Below, piece by piece: positions 1 to 7,052 of a stretch of DNA of 64,000 nucleotides; positions within the stretch are counted from its first letter, which is position 1; the number at the start of each line of letters is the position of its first letter. Origin of the DNA: Rossellomorea vietnamensis. Lineage in GTDB: Bacteria; Bacillota; Bacilli; Bacillales; Bacillaceae_B. Position numbers and translations under genes: made by a program. Under the pieces are notes generated by a model. It saw only the letters and a program-made list of their open reading frames with translations, was not told the DNA's origin and ran no database searches. The DNA lies in contig NZ_CP104558.1 of assembly GCF_025398035.1 (NCBI RefSeq), positions 1,426,001 to 1,490,000 on the forward strand. The letters run 5' to 3'.

Positions 1-2
1 AC

Positions 3-1322
3 CTTCCTTCCGGGTTCAAAACCGGGGAAGACACCTTTCCACATACCGTGGTACTCGGGACCGGAAGACAACCTGCCAGCTGCAGGCGCCATCCGAATGG
101 CCGTAACGTGATGGGAATCAGTACAGGTTTAGCGGAAAAGCTGCACCTTCCTTCAAAAGTGGATTCCCTCTCCCTCTATTGTAAAGACGAATGTCTACAC
201 GCAGGGGTACTGATTGGAATATTCACTGCGGGTTTCACAAGTTTCCGGTTAAGTCCCATCGGACAACGCTCCCACTTCTTCAAGAAACTATTATCGGTTC
301 AATCTTCCTTGGGAGTCATCCCCTTTGTATTTGGAGAACAGCATATTGATTGGGAAAATGGACTCATTAAAGGATTCTTTCATTTTGGGGAAGGATGGGA
401 AACGGAAGAAATCCCTTTCCCGAATGTGATTTATGACAGACTCCCAAACAGACAGAGTGAAAAGCGGAAAACCTATCAGGGACTGAAGGAGAGACTGGAA
501 AGAGAATACGGCATTCCGTGGTATAATCCAGGATTCTTCAATAAACTCGACCTATTCGAGAGATTGGAAAATGACCCCACTGTTCAACACTTCCTTCCTG
601 AAACCAGGCCGTTCCAATCATTCGAAGAAATGGAGCGGATGCTTTCCGCCTATAACCATATTTATTTGAAGCCGAAGAACGGGAGTCTCGGAAACGGAAT
701 ACACAAAATCACATATAACCGGTCCACAGAAGAGTATTACTGCCGTTTCAGGGACGGTGATCAGAAGAACCGCTTACTTAAGTTTAAATCACTGGAGCTG
801 TTGGCCAATACAGTGTTCAAAAGCCGGAATCTGGACTCCTTTATCGTCCAGCAGGGTATCTCCTTACTGAAAGAAAATAATCGTCCCATCGACTTCAGGG
901 TCCATACCAATAAAGACGAAGAAGGAAACTGGCAAGTCAGTGCAATGGCAGGAAAAGTAGCGGGAACGGGAAGTGTGACGACACATGCGAACAATGGTGG
1001 AGAAGTGAGGGTCCTTTCAGAACTGTTCCCGGAAGAAAAGGAAAGACAAACCATTGAAGGGTCATTAAAGGACGCGGCTTTATTGTTGTCACACGCCATT
1101 GAGGGGAATCTTGAAGGGTTCATCGGTGAAATAGGCTTCGATTTCGGTGTGGACGACAACCATCGCATTTGGATGTTTGAAGCAAACTCAAAGCCTGGCA
1201 GATCGATATTCTCACATCCTGACTTAAAAAGGTTTGACTTACTAACAAGGAAACTCGCCTTATCATTTGGTATTTTCCTCACCCACCAAAGCTTGGATCA
1301 TCCCGAGGAAATGATACCATGA
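3..1322 (+). CDS. YheC/YheD family spore coat-associated ATP-grasp protein (5' partial)
   Basis: Homologue of B. subtilis YheC/YheD, endospore coat-associated proteins with an ATP-grasp-like fold. The reading frame is open to the left edge and the upstream residues look like the family's N-terminal beta-strand domain, so the GTG at 48 is probably internal and the gene starts outside the window. The C-terminal two thirds carry family hallmarks: FPNVIYDRLPNR near residue 124 (counting from the GTG), LKPKNGSLGNGI (candidate nucleotide loop), DFRVHTNKDEEGNW, and EIGFDFGVD...FEANSKPGR. The stop overlaps the next gene by 4 bases (ATGA), so both are one operon. Order here (this gene, second paralogue, yheE, then sspB-like) matches B. 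subtilis yheC-yheD-yheE-sspB. The biochemical activity of the family is not established. Confidence 0.9.
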   Translation, partial: LPSGFKTGEDTFPHTVVLGTGRQPASCRRHPNGRNVMGISTGLAEKLHLPSKVDSLSLYCKDECLHAGVLIGIFTAGFTSFRLSPIGQRSHFFKKLLSVQSSLGVIPFVFGEQHIDWENGLIKGFFHFGEGWETEEIPFPNVIYDRLPNRQSEKRKTYQGLKERLEREYGIPWYNPGFFNKLDLFERLENDPTVQHFLPETRPFQSFEEMERMLSAYNHIYLKPKNGSLGNGIHKITYNRSTEEYYCRFRDGDQKNRLLKFKSLELLANTVFKSRNLDSFIVQQGISLLKENNRPIDFRVHTNKDEEGNWQVSAMAGKVAGTGSVTTHANNGGEVRVLSELFPEEKERQTIEGSLKDAALLLSHAIEGNLEGFIGEIGFDFGVDDNHRIWMFEANSKPGRSIFSHPDLKRFDLLTRKLALSFGIFLTHQSLDHPEEMIP

Positions 1323-2512
1323 ACATCCTTTACGACCGGATGAAGAAGACCTTTTTTCACGGGGAAGAACCCATTACTACCTATGGATTTGCGAAGGATT
1401 CCTTTCTCTTATCCTCTATAGCTTCCAATCAATGCTATACCTTTACCATCTCTCACCGAAAGGGGAATCGTCCCGCGATCCCCTTAGTCGGCATCGTTTC
1501 AAGTAAAGAAGGAAAAAACAAATATAAGGGAAACTTTGAATTATTCCGGTCGATACAACAGGACGTCGAGCAGTCTGGAGGAATCTGTTTCGTCTTCTCC
1601 CCGCAGGATGTACTGGGCGATTCGATAGAGGGGATCATGTATAATCATGTTTTACACAAATGGGTAAGATGCCTGTTTCCCGTTCCGAACGTCATTTACA
1701 ATCGGGTCCCATCAAGGCATGCCGAGCAAAACCAAGCATACGAAAAGCTTCTTCGTTTTATCAAGAAACATGGGATTCCATTCTTCAATCCCCATTTCTT
1801 TAATAAATGGGAAATCCACGAGCTGTTGTCCAAAAATGATGAGCTCAAAGCATATTTGCCGCAGACCGAGCTGGTTACCGATGAAGCCTCCCTTTCACGT
1901 TTCTTGACCACTCATCATAAAATATATGTTAAACACGCTCTCGCTTCGCAAGGAAAAGGGATTCGCCTGATTGAACTGGATGACAGAGGCGGGGTCCTAT
2001 GTAAAAGCATTAAGAAAATAGAGAGGTTCGTATCGATCTCCCGCCTTCATCAAACGTATAACGAATGGTTTTTGGGCAATGAGTGGATCATGCAGGAAGC
2101 GGTCCCTTGTAAAACAATGCACGAACACCGCTTCGACTTTCGCATATTAGTCCTTCACACGGGTGATGATTTCCGTTTGATCGGTATCGGGGTCCGCATG
2201 TCCCAGCGTCAGGAAGTCACCACCCATGTACCTGCCGGCGGCAAAATCATTTCCCTGAAGGAAGTGGCAGATGCAGAAACAAAAAAAGAAATTTCGAGGA
2301 TCGTTCAAACATGCGGGGAAGAACTGGCCAAATCGTTTGGCTATGTAGGGGAGTTTTCCATTGATCTCGCTCCCAAAGAACAAGGGGGATTCGTATTGTT
2401 TGAAATTAATTCAAAGCCGATGTGTTTCGACGAGACAGAGATTGAGAGGAAGCGGAGAAAACAGCTTGTCCGTACGTTCATGACACTCAGTGCACAAAAC
2501 AGTGAAGGTTGA
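1319..2512 (+). CDS. YheC/YheD family spore coat-associated ATP-grasp protein (second copy)
   Basis: A 397-residue paralogue of the preceding gene, sharing its domain order: PNVIYNRVPSRHAEQ (~residue 128), a glycine-rich loop KHALASQGKGIRLI, FDFRILV and a closing FSIDLAPKEQGGFVLFEINSKP. Starts at an ATG that overlaps the upstream stop as ATGA, implying translational coupling. In B. subtilis, YheC and YheD are mother-cell products found in the spore coat, so a coat location is inferred here. By order this would be the yheD equivalent, but lengths of the two copies do not match the B. subtilis pair one to one, so a specific symbol is withheld. A Rho-independent terminator lies just downstream. 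Confidence 0.9.
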   Translation: MNILYDRMKKTFFHGEEPITTYGFAKDSFLLSSIASNQCYTFTISHRKGNRPAIPLVGIVSSKEGKNKYKGNFELFRSIQQDVEQSGGICFVFSPQDVLGDSIEGIMYNHVLHKWVRCLFPVPNVIYNRVPSRHAEQNQAYEKLLRFIKKHGIPFFNPHFFNKWEIHELLSKNDELKAYLPQTELVTDEASLSRFLTTHHKIYVKHALASQGKGIRLIELDDRGGVLCKSIKKIERFVSISRLHQTYNEWFLGNEWIMQEAVPCKTMHEHRFDFRILVLHTGDDFRLIGIGVRMSQRQEVTTHVPAGGKIISLKEVADAETKKEISRIVQTCGEELAKSFGYVGEFSIDLAPKEQGGFVLFEINSKPMCFDETEIERKRRKQLVRTFMTLSAQNSEG

Positions 2513-2546
2513 ATCTTCGTGAATGACACAAGGTTCAACCTTTTTC
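2505..2546. terminator. Intrinsic terminator after the yheC/yheD pair
   Basis: AAGGTTGAA at 2505-2513 pairs with TTCAACCTT at 2534-2542, followed by a T-run. It overlaps the end of the second coat gene and could also stop transcription of the convergent ferritin-like gene. Confidence 0.8.
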
Positions 2547-2554
2547 TTTATCGC

Positions 2555-2953
2555 TTATCGTAAGGAATTATAGATGGTTGAAAACCTGGTTGCATGTTCC
2601 TGTTCATCTGTCATGGCAATAAAAAGCGGTTTATACGCCTGCTGATTTGGAATCTCCAGGAGCATATCCCGGTAAAACTCCGCACCCTCCAGTTCATCCT
2701 TCAGTGCACGGAGCACCCCTTCCTTGAAAGTGGTGAACCCCACCTTTTCTTTCTTGTGCTCATAATACTCTCCCGTCAATAGATAATGCAGATATTGAAA
2801 CATTTCATAATGTTCTTTTTCGTCTTTTTGAGCATGTTCAATAAACTCTACGTACAGAGGATTATTGGTCCGCGCTTTTAGCTCTTTATAGAAATAATAA
2901 CCTGTCCATTCATCACTGATCGCCTTCTCTAAATCACGAATAAACGAATTCAT
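2555..2953 (-). CDS. Ferritin-like/rubrerythrin-type diiron protein (YhjR-like)
   Basis: 132-residue all-helical protein. Start chosen at the ATG 2953 because GGGAGGG sits 7 bases upstream; a longer frame from 3016 has no ribosome binding site. Four-helix-bundle diiron ligands are visible: ISDEWTGYYFYKEL, AQKDEKEHYEMF, LKDELEGAEFYRDM and MTDEQEHATRF, giving the repeated E...ExxH pattern of ferritin-like domains. Resembles B. subtilis YhjR, a spore-associated ferritin-like protein, which fits the neighbouring coat genes. Function as an iron or peroxide handling protein is inferred from family only. It points convergently into the yheC/yheD operon. Confidence 0.75.
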   Translation of the reverse strand: MNSFIRDLEKAISDEWTGYYFYKELKARTNNPLYVEFIEHAQKDEKEHYEMFQYLHYLLTGEYYEHKKEKVGFTTFKEGVLRALKDELEGAEFYRDMLLEIPNQQAYKPLFIAMTDEQEHATRFSTIYNSLR

Positions 2954-3076
2954 TCTTCGTCCCTCCCCTATCTCTTCAGTAAATTCTATTAGAGAAGCCT
3001 TCCATTTATGATACATTTCACGGCCGGTCCTACACAGCCCGGGTTAAAACGTTTACAATATGAATGGAGGTGACAA

Positions 3077-3289
3077 ATGATGATCCAACATTTTCAATTT
3101 AAGAACATGTACGAAAATAAACAGCTCCCGGGCTGGACATTTTCCTTTTATTTCAGCGGGACGAAATATACAGGAACATACCATAAAGACGGAAGAATCG
3201 AATGGACCGGCCCCAATCCTCCGGCTGACAAGGAAGAGATCCTTAAGAAGCAGCTGCATGAACTGATGCTATTCCATGTTTATGAGTGA
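3077..3289 (+). CDS. yheE: YheE family protein (DUF5342)
   Basis: 70-residue protein with a good GGAGG six bases before the ATG. Recognised as the YheE family: N-terminal QHFQFKNMYENKQLPGW, a beta-rich YFSGTKYTGTYHKDGRIEW segment and C-terminal helix ending HELMLFHVYE. In B. subtilis yheE lies directly after yheD as here. No known function; small and probably soluble. Divergent from the ferritin-like gene, with about 120 bp between them. Confidence 0.85.
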   Translation: MMIQHFQFKNMYENKQLPGWTFSFYFSGTKYTGTYHKDGRIEWTGPNPPADKEEILKKQLHELMLFHVYE

Positions 3290-3386
3290 TGCAACCTACA
3301 TAATACCCCAGTCCGGTAGAAATTAATCCTGTTCCATGCATAACTTCAGCCCCCTTTCTAAAACTAAAGAAAGGAGGCTGATGAGC

Positions 3387-3575
3387 ATGAAAAAAGACAA
3401 TAAGAACGATCAATTCCTTCCTGATACGAATTACGAAGGAAAAGAAAAAGCATTTCTGGATGTCGACCGTTTCATCAACGAAGGGATGTCCGGAGGTTCC
3501 GTCCACATGAGGGAAAACACCACCAACATCGAAGAAGCGATCGAAATCACCGACTACGAAGAGCCCCCAAGATAA
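3387..3575 (+). CDS. Small acidic hypothetical protein
   Basis: 62 residues from ATG 3387 (AGGAGG at 3372-3377, spacing 9; an ATG at 3381 is also possible but only 3 bases from the ribosome binding site). Strongly acidic C-terminal half (NIEEAIEITDYEEPP), hydrophilic, no membrane segment, no cysteine. I do not recognise the family with confidence. The good ribosome binding site and immediately following terminator support a real gene. Confidence 0.7.
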   Translation: MKKDNKNDQFLPDTNYEGKEKAFLDVDRFINEGMSGGSVHMRENTTNIEEAIEITDYEEPPR

Positions 3576-3587
3576 TATGGAAAAAAA

Positions 3588-3625
3588 AAGCTGCCAATCA
3601 GGAATTTTCCTTGGCAGCTTTTTAC
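3588..3625. terminator. Bidirectional intrinsic terminator
   Basis: GCTGCCAA (3590-3597) pairs with TTGGCAGC (3611-3618), flanked by a run of A on the left and T on the right, so it works for the small acidic gene on + and for the CsoR/CstR-type gene on -. Confidence 0.88.
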
Positions 3626-3628
3626 CTT

Positions 3629-3889
3629 TTATCGACTTTTAACGAGCATATTGACAGCTTCCTGGATCGCATCTTCCGCCTTTATGCCCTCTTCTTCCGA
3701 CTCGCGTATGCACGCTTCCAGATTCTTTGCCACGATGAGGCCGATTGTTCGGTCAACAGCAGTTCGAACGGCTGATAGTTGAGTCACAACATCCTTACAA
3801 TGTTTCTCATCCTCCATCATTTTCAATACACCACGGACCTGACCTTCAAGACGTTTCATTCGATTCGTAACTTCTTTTGTATATTCCAT
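3629..3889 (-). CDS. CsoR/CstR-family transcriptional repressor (CstR-like)
   Basis: 86-residue all-helical DUF156 regulator. N-terminal NRMKRLEGQVRGVLKMMED is the family signature. Copper-sensing CsoR uses a Cys-His-Cys site; here the equivalent residues are Cys31, Asn56 and Cys60. The two cysteines with no histidine match CstR, the persulfide sensor, whose reactive cysteines carry the same numbers in Staphylococcus. So a sulfide/persulfide sensor (CstR/YrkD-like) is more likely than a copper sensor. No rhodanese, persulfide dioxygenase or copper pump is adjacent, so its target is elsewhere or only itself. A dyad overlaps its putative promoter. Confidence 0.85.
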   Translation of the reverse strand: MEYTKEVTNRMKRLEGQVRGVLKMMEDEKHCKDVVTQLSAVRTAVDRTIGLIVAKNLEACIRESEEEGIKAEDAIQEAVNMLVKSR

Positions 3890-3917
3890 TCAGGACACCC
3901 CATAAGAATTATTCATT

Positions 3918-3943
3918 GTACAATAGTATTAAAATTATTGTAC
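3918..3943. promoter_or_regulatory. Inverted repeat overlapping the putative CstR-like gene promoter
   Basis: GTACAATA (3918-3925) and TATTGTAC (3936-3943) form a perfect 8-bp dyad with a 10-bp spacer. On the minus strand a TTGCAA, 17-base spacer, TACTAT promoter-like arrangement runs through it, so binding here would block the repressor gene. It does not resemble the GC-rich operators usual for CsoR/CstR, so the binding protein is uncertain; the divergent PucR-like regulator is an alternative. Confidence 0.45.
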
Positions 3944-4036
3944 TTTTGCAATCATGCACTCTTTGATTACTCCAGCTATTTCAGTACAATGTCATTATAA
4001 CCTTTTTTACTATAATAATGAACAAAGAGGGATCAC

Positions 4037-4954
4037 ATGTTTACATCTTTACGTAAAAAATATCCTGGCGCCATCATTCAGCACCATTATCCCACAAGCC
4101 TCGAATCTACAAAAGTCTGGTTTACGAACGAACAGGAAGATGAATATATAGGGATCGATCAATCAGAGATTTCCCAGCCGGAATTGGATTTATTATATTG
4201 CTTGTTTCAAGAAATCACTCCTTCACCTGGAAGCGTGAATGATTCTCACGATTCCGCTGAGTGGTACCATTATTTACTGGAGAACGGGCCGGTCCCGTCA
4301 ATGCATGATGGAGAGTTCCGCATCATTCAATTCAGTCTGAAGGAAGGCAGGGAACAGCTTCAACTGAGAGAAGCGTTCCAACATTTATTACCACACGGGA
4401 CCATCCTCATTTTCCTCTCAGATCGCATGGGACTGCTTATAGAAAGGAAGCATGAGTGGATGATGGATGAGGAACAGCTGCAGTCGATTTCCCATGTCAT
4501 TGAATCGGATTTCTTCGTCAGTCCTTCTTTTTACATTGGGCAGTTTCATGATGCCGATTCACATTTCCCTGCTTTTTTCGCCCATGAACGTGAGCTATTT
4601 TCGTTTTCTGGAACCATTCATAAGCAGGCATTCATCCAGTCGGCCGTGACGGTTCTGCCTGAATTCACCCTACACCACTTTCCGCATGCATGGGAGGAGC
4701 ATTTCTTTAAAAAGGTCGCCGACTTCTTTTCTGAAGATCCTGAACAAATTCACACCATCAGGGCATTTCTCGAAAATCAGTCCAATATCAGTCAGACCGC
4801 CAAGACATTATTCATGCATCGGAACAGTGTCCAGTACCGGATTGATAAGTTTATTGAAAGAACAAATATAGATATTAAAAGCTTTCAAGGTGGTATCCTT
4901 GCCTACTTTGCCTGTTTAAGCTTCCAATCTGACAACCTGCCCAATAATGTTTAG
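4037..4954 (+). CDS. PucR-type HTH regulator, YxkF-like
   Basis: 305 residues; start ATG preceded by GAGGGA. The C-terminal ~60 residues carry a PucR-type helix-turn-helix (NISQTAKTLFMHRNSVQYRI then DKFIERTNIDIKSF). The N-terminal ~230 residues show no domain I can name. B. subtilis has the regulator-like gene yxkF immediately upstream of msmX, the same arrangement as here, so this is probably its orthologue. Role in controlling msmX or sugar uptake is inferred from position. Confidence 0.75.
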   Translation: MFTSLRKKYPGAIIQHHYPTSLESTKVWFTNEQEDEYIGIDQSEISQPELDLLYCLFQEITPSPGSVNDSHDSAEWYHYLLENGPVPSMHDGEFRIIQFSLKEGREQLQLREAFQHLLPHGTILIFLSDRMGLLIERKHEWMMDEEQLQSISHVIESDFFVSPSFYIGQFHDADSHFPAFFAHERELFSFSGTIHKQAFIQSAVTVLPEFTLHHFPHAWEEHFFKKVADFFSEDPEQIHTIRAFLENQSNISQTAKTLFMHRNSVQYRIDKFIERTNIDIKSFQGGILAYFACLSFQSDNLPNNV

Positions 4955-5016
4955 GCAACTTTGTGCAGGTTGACCATATCGTTTTGAATCCGCTTTCTCT
5001 ACAATGAATCTATAGA

Positions 5017-5030
5017 TGAAAACGATTGCA
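5017..5030. promoter_or_regulatory. Candidate catabolite-responsive element (cre) before msmX
   Basis: TGAAAACGATTGCA matches 13 of 14 positions of the CcpA cre consensus TGWAANCGNTNWCA. It ends 20 bases before the msmX start, in a position that would allow roadblock or repression by CcpA. A TACAAT -10-like box lies just upstream at 5000-5005. Confidence 0.55.
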
Positions 5031-5050
5031 TTTCAAGGAGGAGAAACGAA

Positions 5051-6148
5051 GTGGCTGAATTAAAATTAGAACATATCCACAAGATTTATGATAGTAAGGT
5101 AACGGCGGTAAATGACTTTAACCTTCACATTCAAGATAAAGAATTCATCGTATTTGTTGGACCATCGGGCTGTGGGAAATCCACCACCCTTCGCATGATT
5201 GCCGGGCTCGAAGAAATATCCAAAGGGGATTTCTCCATTGACGGAAAACGCGTAAATGATGTGGCGCCTAAAGACCGTGACATCGCCATGGTGTTCCAGA
5301 ACTATGCCTTATACCCTCATATGAGTGTGTATGATAATATGGCATTCGGTCTTAAACTGCGTAAGTTCGATAAACAGGAAATTGACCGTCGCGTACAGGA
5401 AGCGGCCAAGATCCTCGGTCTTGAAGCACTGCTAGACCGGAAACCGAAAGCTTTATCAGGTGGTCAGCGTCAGCGTGTTGCACTTGGCCGTGCCATCGTC
5501 CGTGATGCGAAAGTATTCTTAATGGATGAGCCTTTATCCAATCTTGATGCTAAGCTTCGTGTACAGATGCGTGCTGAAATTGCCAAGCTTCACCAACGTT
5601 TACAGACAACAACGATCTACGTAACACATGATCAGACAGAAGCGATGACGATGGCTACACGTATCGTTGTCATGAAAGACGGTGTGATTCAACAAGTTGG
5701 TTCTCCCAAAGAAGTATATGATAAACCGGAAAATGTCTTCGTAGGCGGATTCATCGGATCACCTGCCATGAACTTCTTCCACGGATCCCTGGAAGATGGG
5801 AAGTTCGTCATCGGCAATACGAAAGTGTCTGTACCGGAAGGAAAAATGAAAGTGCTTCGCGAACAAGGCCATGTAGGAAAGAGCATCATCCTTGGTGTAC
5901 GTCCTGAAGATATCCATGACGAGCCTCTTTTCCTGGATACCGCTCAAGGTGCGAAAATCACGGCGAAGATTGAAGTATCTGAATTAACGGGTGCTGAAAC
6001 GATGCTGTATTCTCAATTAGAAGGACAAGAGTTTGTAGCCCGGGTTGATTCCCGTACAGATATCGTTGCAGGACAAACGATCGATCTTGCATTCGATATG
6101 AACAAAGCTCATTTCTTTGATTCAGAATCTGAGTCAAGGATCCGATAA
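5051..6148 (+). CDS. msmX: Multi-sugar ABC importer ATPase MsmX
   Basis: 365 residues, same length as B. subtilis MsmX, the shared ATPase energising several carbohydrate ABC importers (maltodextrins, pectin and arabinan oligosaccharides). GTG start with AAGGAGGAG upstream. Walker A GPSGCGKST (~residue 38), Q-loop MVFQNYALYPHM, signature LSGGQRQR, Walker B VFLMDEPLSNLD, H-loop THDQTEAM, then the C-terminal MalK-type OB-fold regulatory domain (VRPEDIH). No permease genes adjoin it, as expected of an orphan ATPase serving distant transporters. Followed by a strong terminator. Confidence 0.95.
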   Translation: MAELKLEHIHKIYDSKVTAVNDFNLHIQDKEFIVFVGPSGCGKSTTLRMIAGLEEISKGDFSIDGKRVNDVAPKDRDIAMVFQNYALYPHMSVYDNMAFGLKLRKFDKQEIDRRVQEAAKILGLEALLDRKPKALSGGQRQRVALGRAIVRDAKVFLMDEPLSNLDAKLRVQMRAEIAKLHQRLQTTTIYVTHDQTEAMTMATRIVVMKDGVIQQVGSPKEVYDKPENVFVGGFIGSPAMNFFHGSLEDGKFVIGNTKVSVPEGKMKVLREQGHVGKSIILGVRPEDIHDEPLFLDTAQGAKITAKIEVSELTGAETMLYSQLEGQEFVARVDSRTDIVAGQTIDLAFDMNKAHFFDSESESRIR

Positions 6149-6157
6149 GTAGATAAG

Positions 6158-6196
6158 AAAATGGCGCACCCAGCTTTAGGGTGCGCCATTCTTTAT
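6158..6196. terminator. Bidirectional intrinsic terminator after msmX
   Basis: ATGGCGCACCC (6161-6171) pairs perfectly with GGGTGCGCCAT (6179-6189), with T-rich flanks on both strands; serves msmX and the convergent zinc-ribbon gene. Confidence 0.9.
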
Positions 6197-6447
6197 TAAA
6201 ATTCCGTCAGGTCTATACTTTTCCCTTCTTCTTCCCCACACCGGAGGCATGTAAAGAGATGAAGACAAGTATCAGAGCAGCTGCTATTCGGAATGCCGTC
6301 GGCTAATTGCACGTGCTGAATATCCATATACGCACTATACTCATCGTAAAAATCATAATATCTACCCTGATCCGTTGTCGAGTCTCCACATTTAGTGCAA
6401 AGTCCCCTGTATTCAACGATCCCGTTACATAACGCGCAAGCTTTCAT
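6196..6447 (-). CDS. Small cysteine-rich (zinc-ribbon-like) hypothetical protein
   Basis: 83 residues with eight cysteines in two groups: CALC...CTKC at residues 4-20 and C-SDT-C...CLRC near 57-70. This pattern suggests two zinc knuckles or a split zinc ribbon. The middle is rich in Tyr and Asp. I do not recognise the family. No good ribosome binding site is evident but coding bias and convergent terminator sharing support it. Possible roles (nucleic acid or protein binding) are speculation. Confidence 0.6.
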   Translation of the reverse strand: MKACALCNGIVEYRGLCTKCGDSTTDQGRYYDFYDEYSAYMDIQHVQLADGIPNSSCSDTCLHLFTCLRCGEEEGKSIDLTEF

Positions 6448-6565
6448 GATGTGTCACCATACTTTCAATCTAAATCTTTTTATAGTGTTATCCTTTTTAC
6501 AATCATGGTGATTTATGTAGAAAACTTGCAGGGATTTAATAGGAATAAATTCCCTGTCATCCCCT

Positions 6566-6595
6566 TGAATATAATTCTTCAGAGAAACCATAATA
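6566..6595 (+). promoter_or_regulatory. Sigma-G (forespore) promoter of the sspB-like gene
   Basis: TGAATA (6566-6571), a 17-base gap, then CATAATA (6589-6595): very close to the sigma-G consensus (TGAATA / CATACTA). Transcription would start near 6602, leaving an unusually long leader of about 140 bases before the SASP start codon. Confidence 0.75.
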
Positions 6596-6627
6596 CCTAG
6601 TAACAAGGCAGCAACAAGCCTTCACTA

Positions 6628-6708
6628 AACCCCACTCGATGGGTTACACCATTTGAAGATGGTCGCTCATGGAATAGCGTGCTGGTGCAATTCCAGCTAA
6701 CCCAACCA
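6628..6708 (+). ncRNA. Structured cloverleaf-like element in the sspB leader
   Basis: Within the predicted leader, TGGGTTA (6640-6646) pairs perfectly with TAACCCA (6698-6704), enclosing three consecutive hairpins: ACCAT/ATGGT (6648-6663), CGCT/AGCG (6664-6679) and GCTGG/CCAGC (6681-6697, a 7-base loop). The 3' side is followed by A-CCA. The layout resembles a tRNA (7-bp acceptor, 5-bp/7-base T-arm abutting it), but the D-loop GG, U33 and TTC of the T-loop are missing, so it is not a functional tRNA. A competing hairpin AACCC (6628-6632)/GGGTT (6641-6645) would break the outer helix, offering a switch. Function unknown; could be an mRNA-stability or translation-control element. Confidence 0.5.
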
Positions 6709-6742
6709 AAAAAACTTATACATTCTAAGGAGATGACAGATT

Positions 6743-6961
6743 ATGCAACAGCAACAATCTCGCAGCAATTCATCTAACCAACTAGTAGCTCCAGGAGCTC
6801 AACAAGCAATCGACCAAATGAAGTACGAAATCGCTTCTGAGTTCGGCGTACAATTAGGACCAGATGCAACAGCTCGTGCTAACGGTTCTGTAGGTGGAGA
6901 AATCACTAAACGCCTGGTTCAAATGGCTGAACAACAAATCGGTGGCGGGTACCAAAAATAA
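6743..6961 (+). CDS. sspB: Alpha/beta-type small acid-soluble spore protein
   Basis: 72 residues with the alpha/beta SASP layout: Gln/Ser-rich N-terminus, [26 protein letters not shown] in which EIASEF holds the GPR protease cleavage site, and C-terminal [18 protein letters not shown] DNA-binding helix. These proteins coat forespore DNA, protect it from UV and heat, and change the UV lesion to spore photoproduct, repaired by SplB (32754-33782). AAGGAG precedes the ATG by 10 bases. Position near yheE agrees with B. subtilis sspB; other sspA-D paralogues are equally similar in sequence, so the symbol rests on synteny. Confidence 0.92.
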   Translation: MQQQQSRSNSSNQLVAPGAQQAIDQMKYEIASEFGVQLGPDATARANGSVGGEITKRLVQMAEQQIGGGYQK

Positions 6962-6983
6962 TCACCAATTTAATATGATTGGA

Positions 6984-7018
6984 TAAAACTCCCGGTCTTT
7001 TAGGCCGGGAGTTTCATT
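6984..7018. terminator. Intrinsic terminator between sspB-like gene and fumC
   Basis: AAACTCCCGG (6986-6995) pairs with CCGGGAGTTT (7005-7014). Confidence 0.85.
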
Positions 7019-7052
7019 ATGTCTTAAATAAATTCCAGTCCATGCTTTCCCA

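Noticed and set aside
6621-6712. Cobalamin-riboswitch-like or true tRNA gene in the sspB leader
   Set aside because: GGAATAGC...GGTGCAATTCC superficially resembles the B12 core and a T-arm, but other conserved B12 segments are missing; for tRNA, the D-loop GG, U33 and TTC are absent and arms are short. Kept only as an unassigned structured element.
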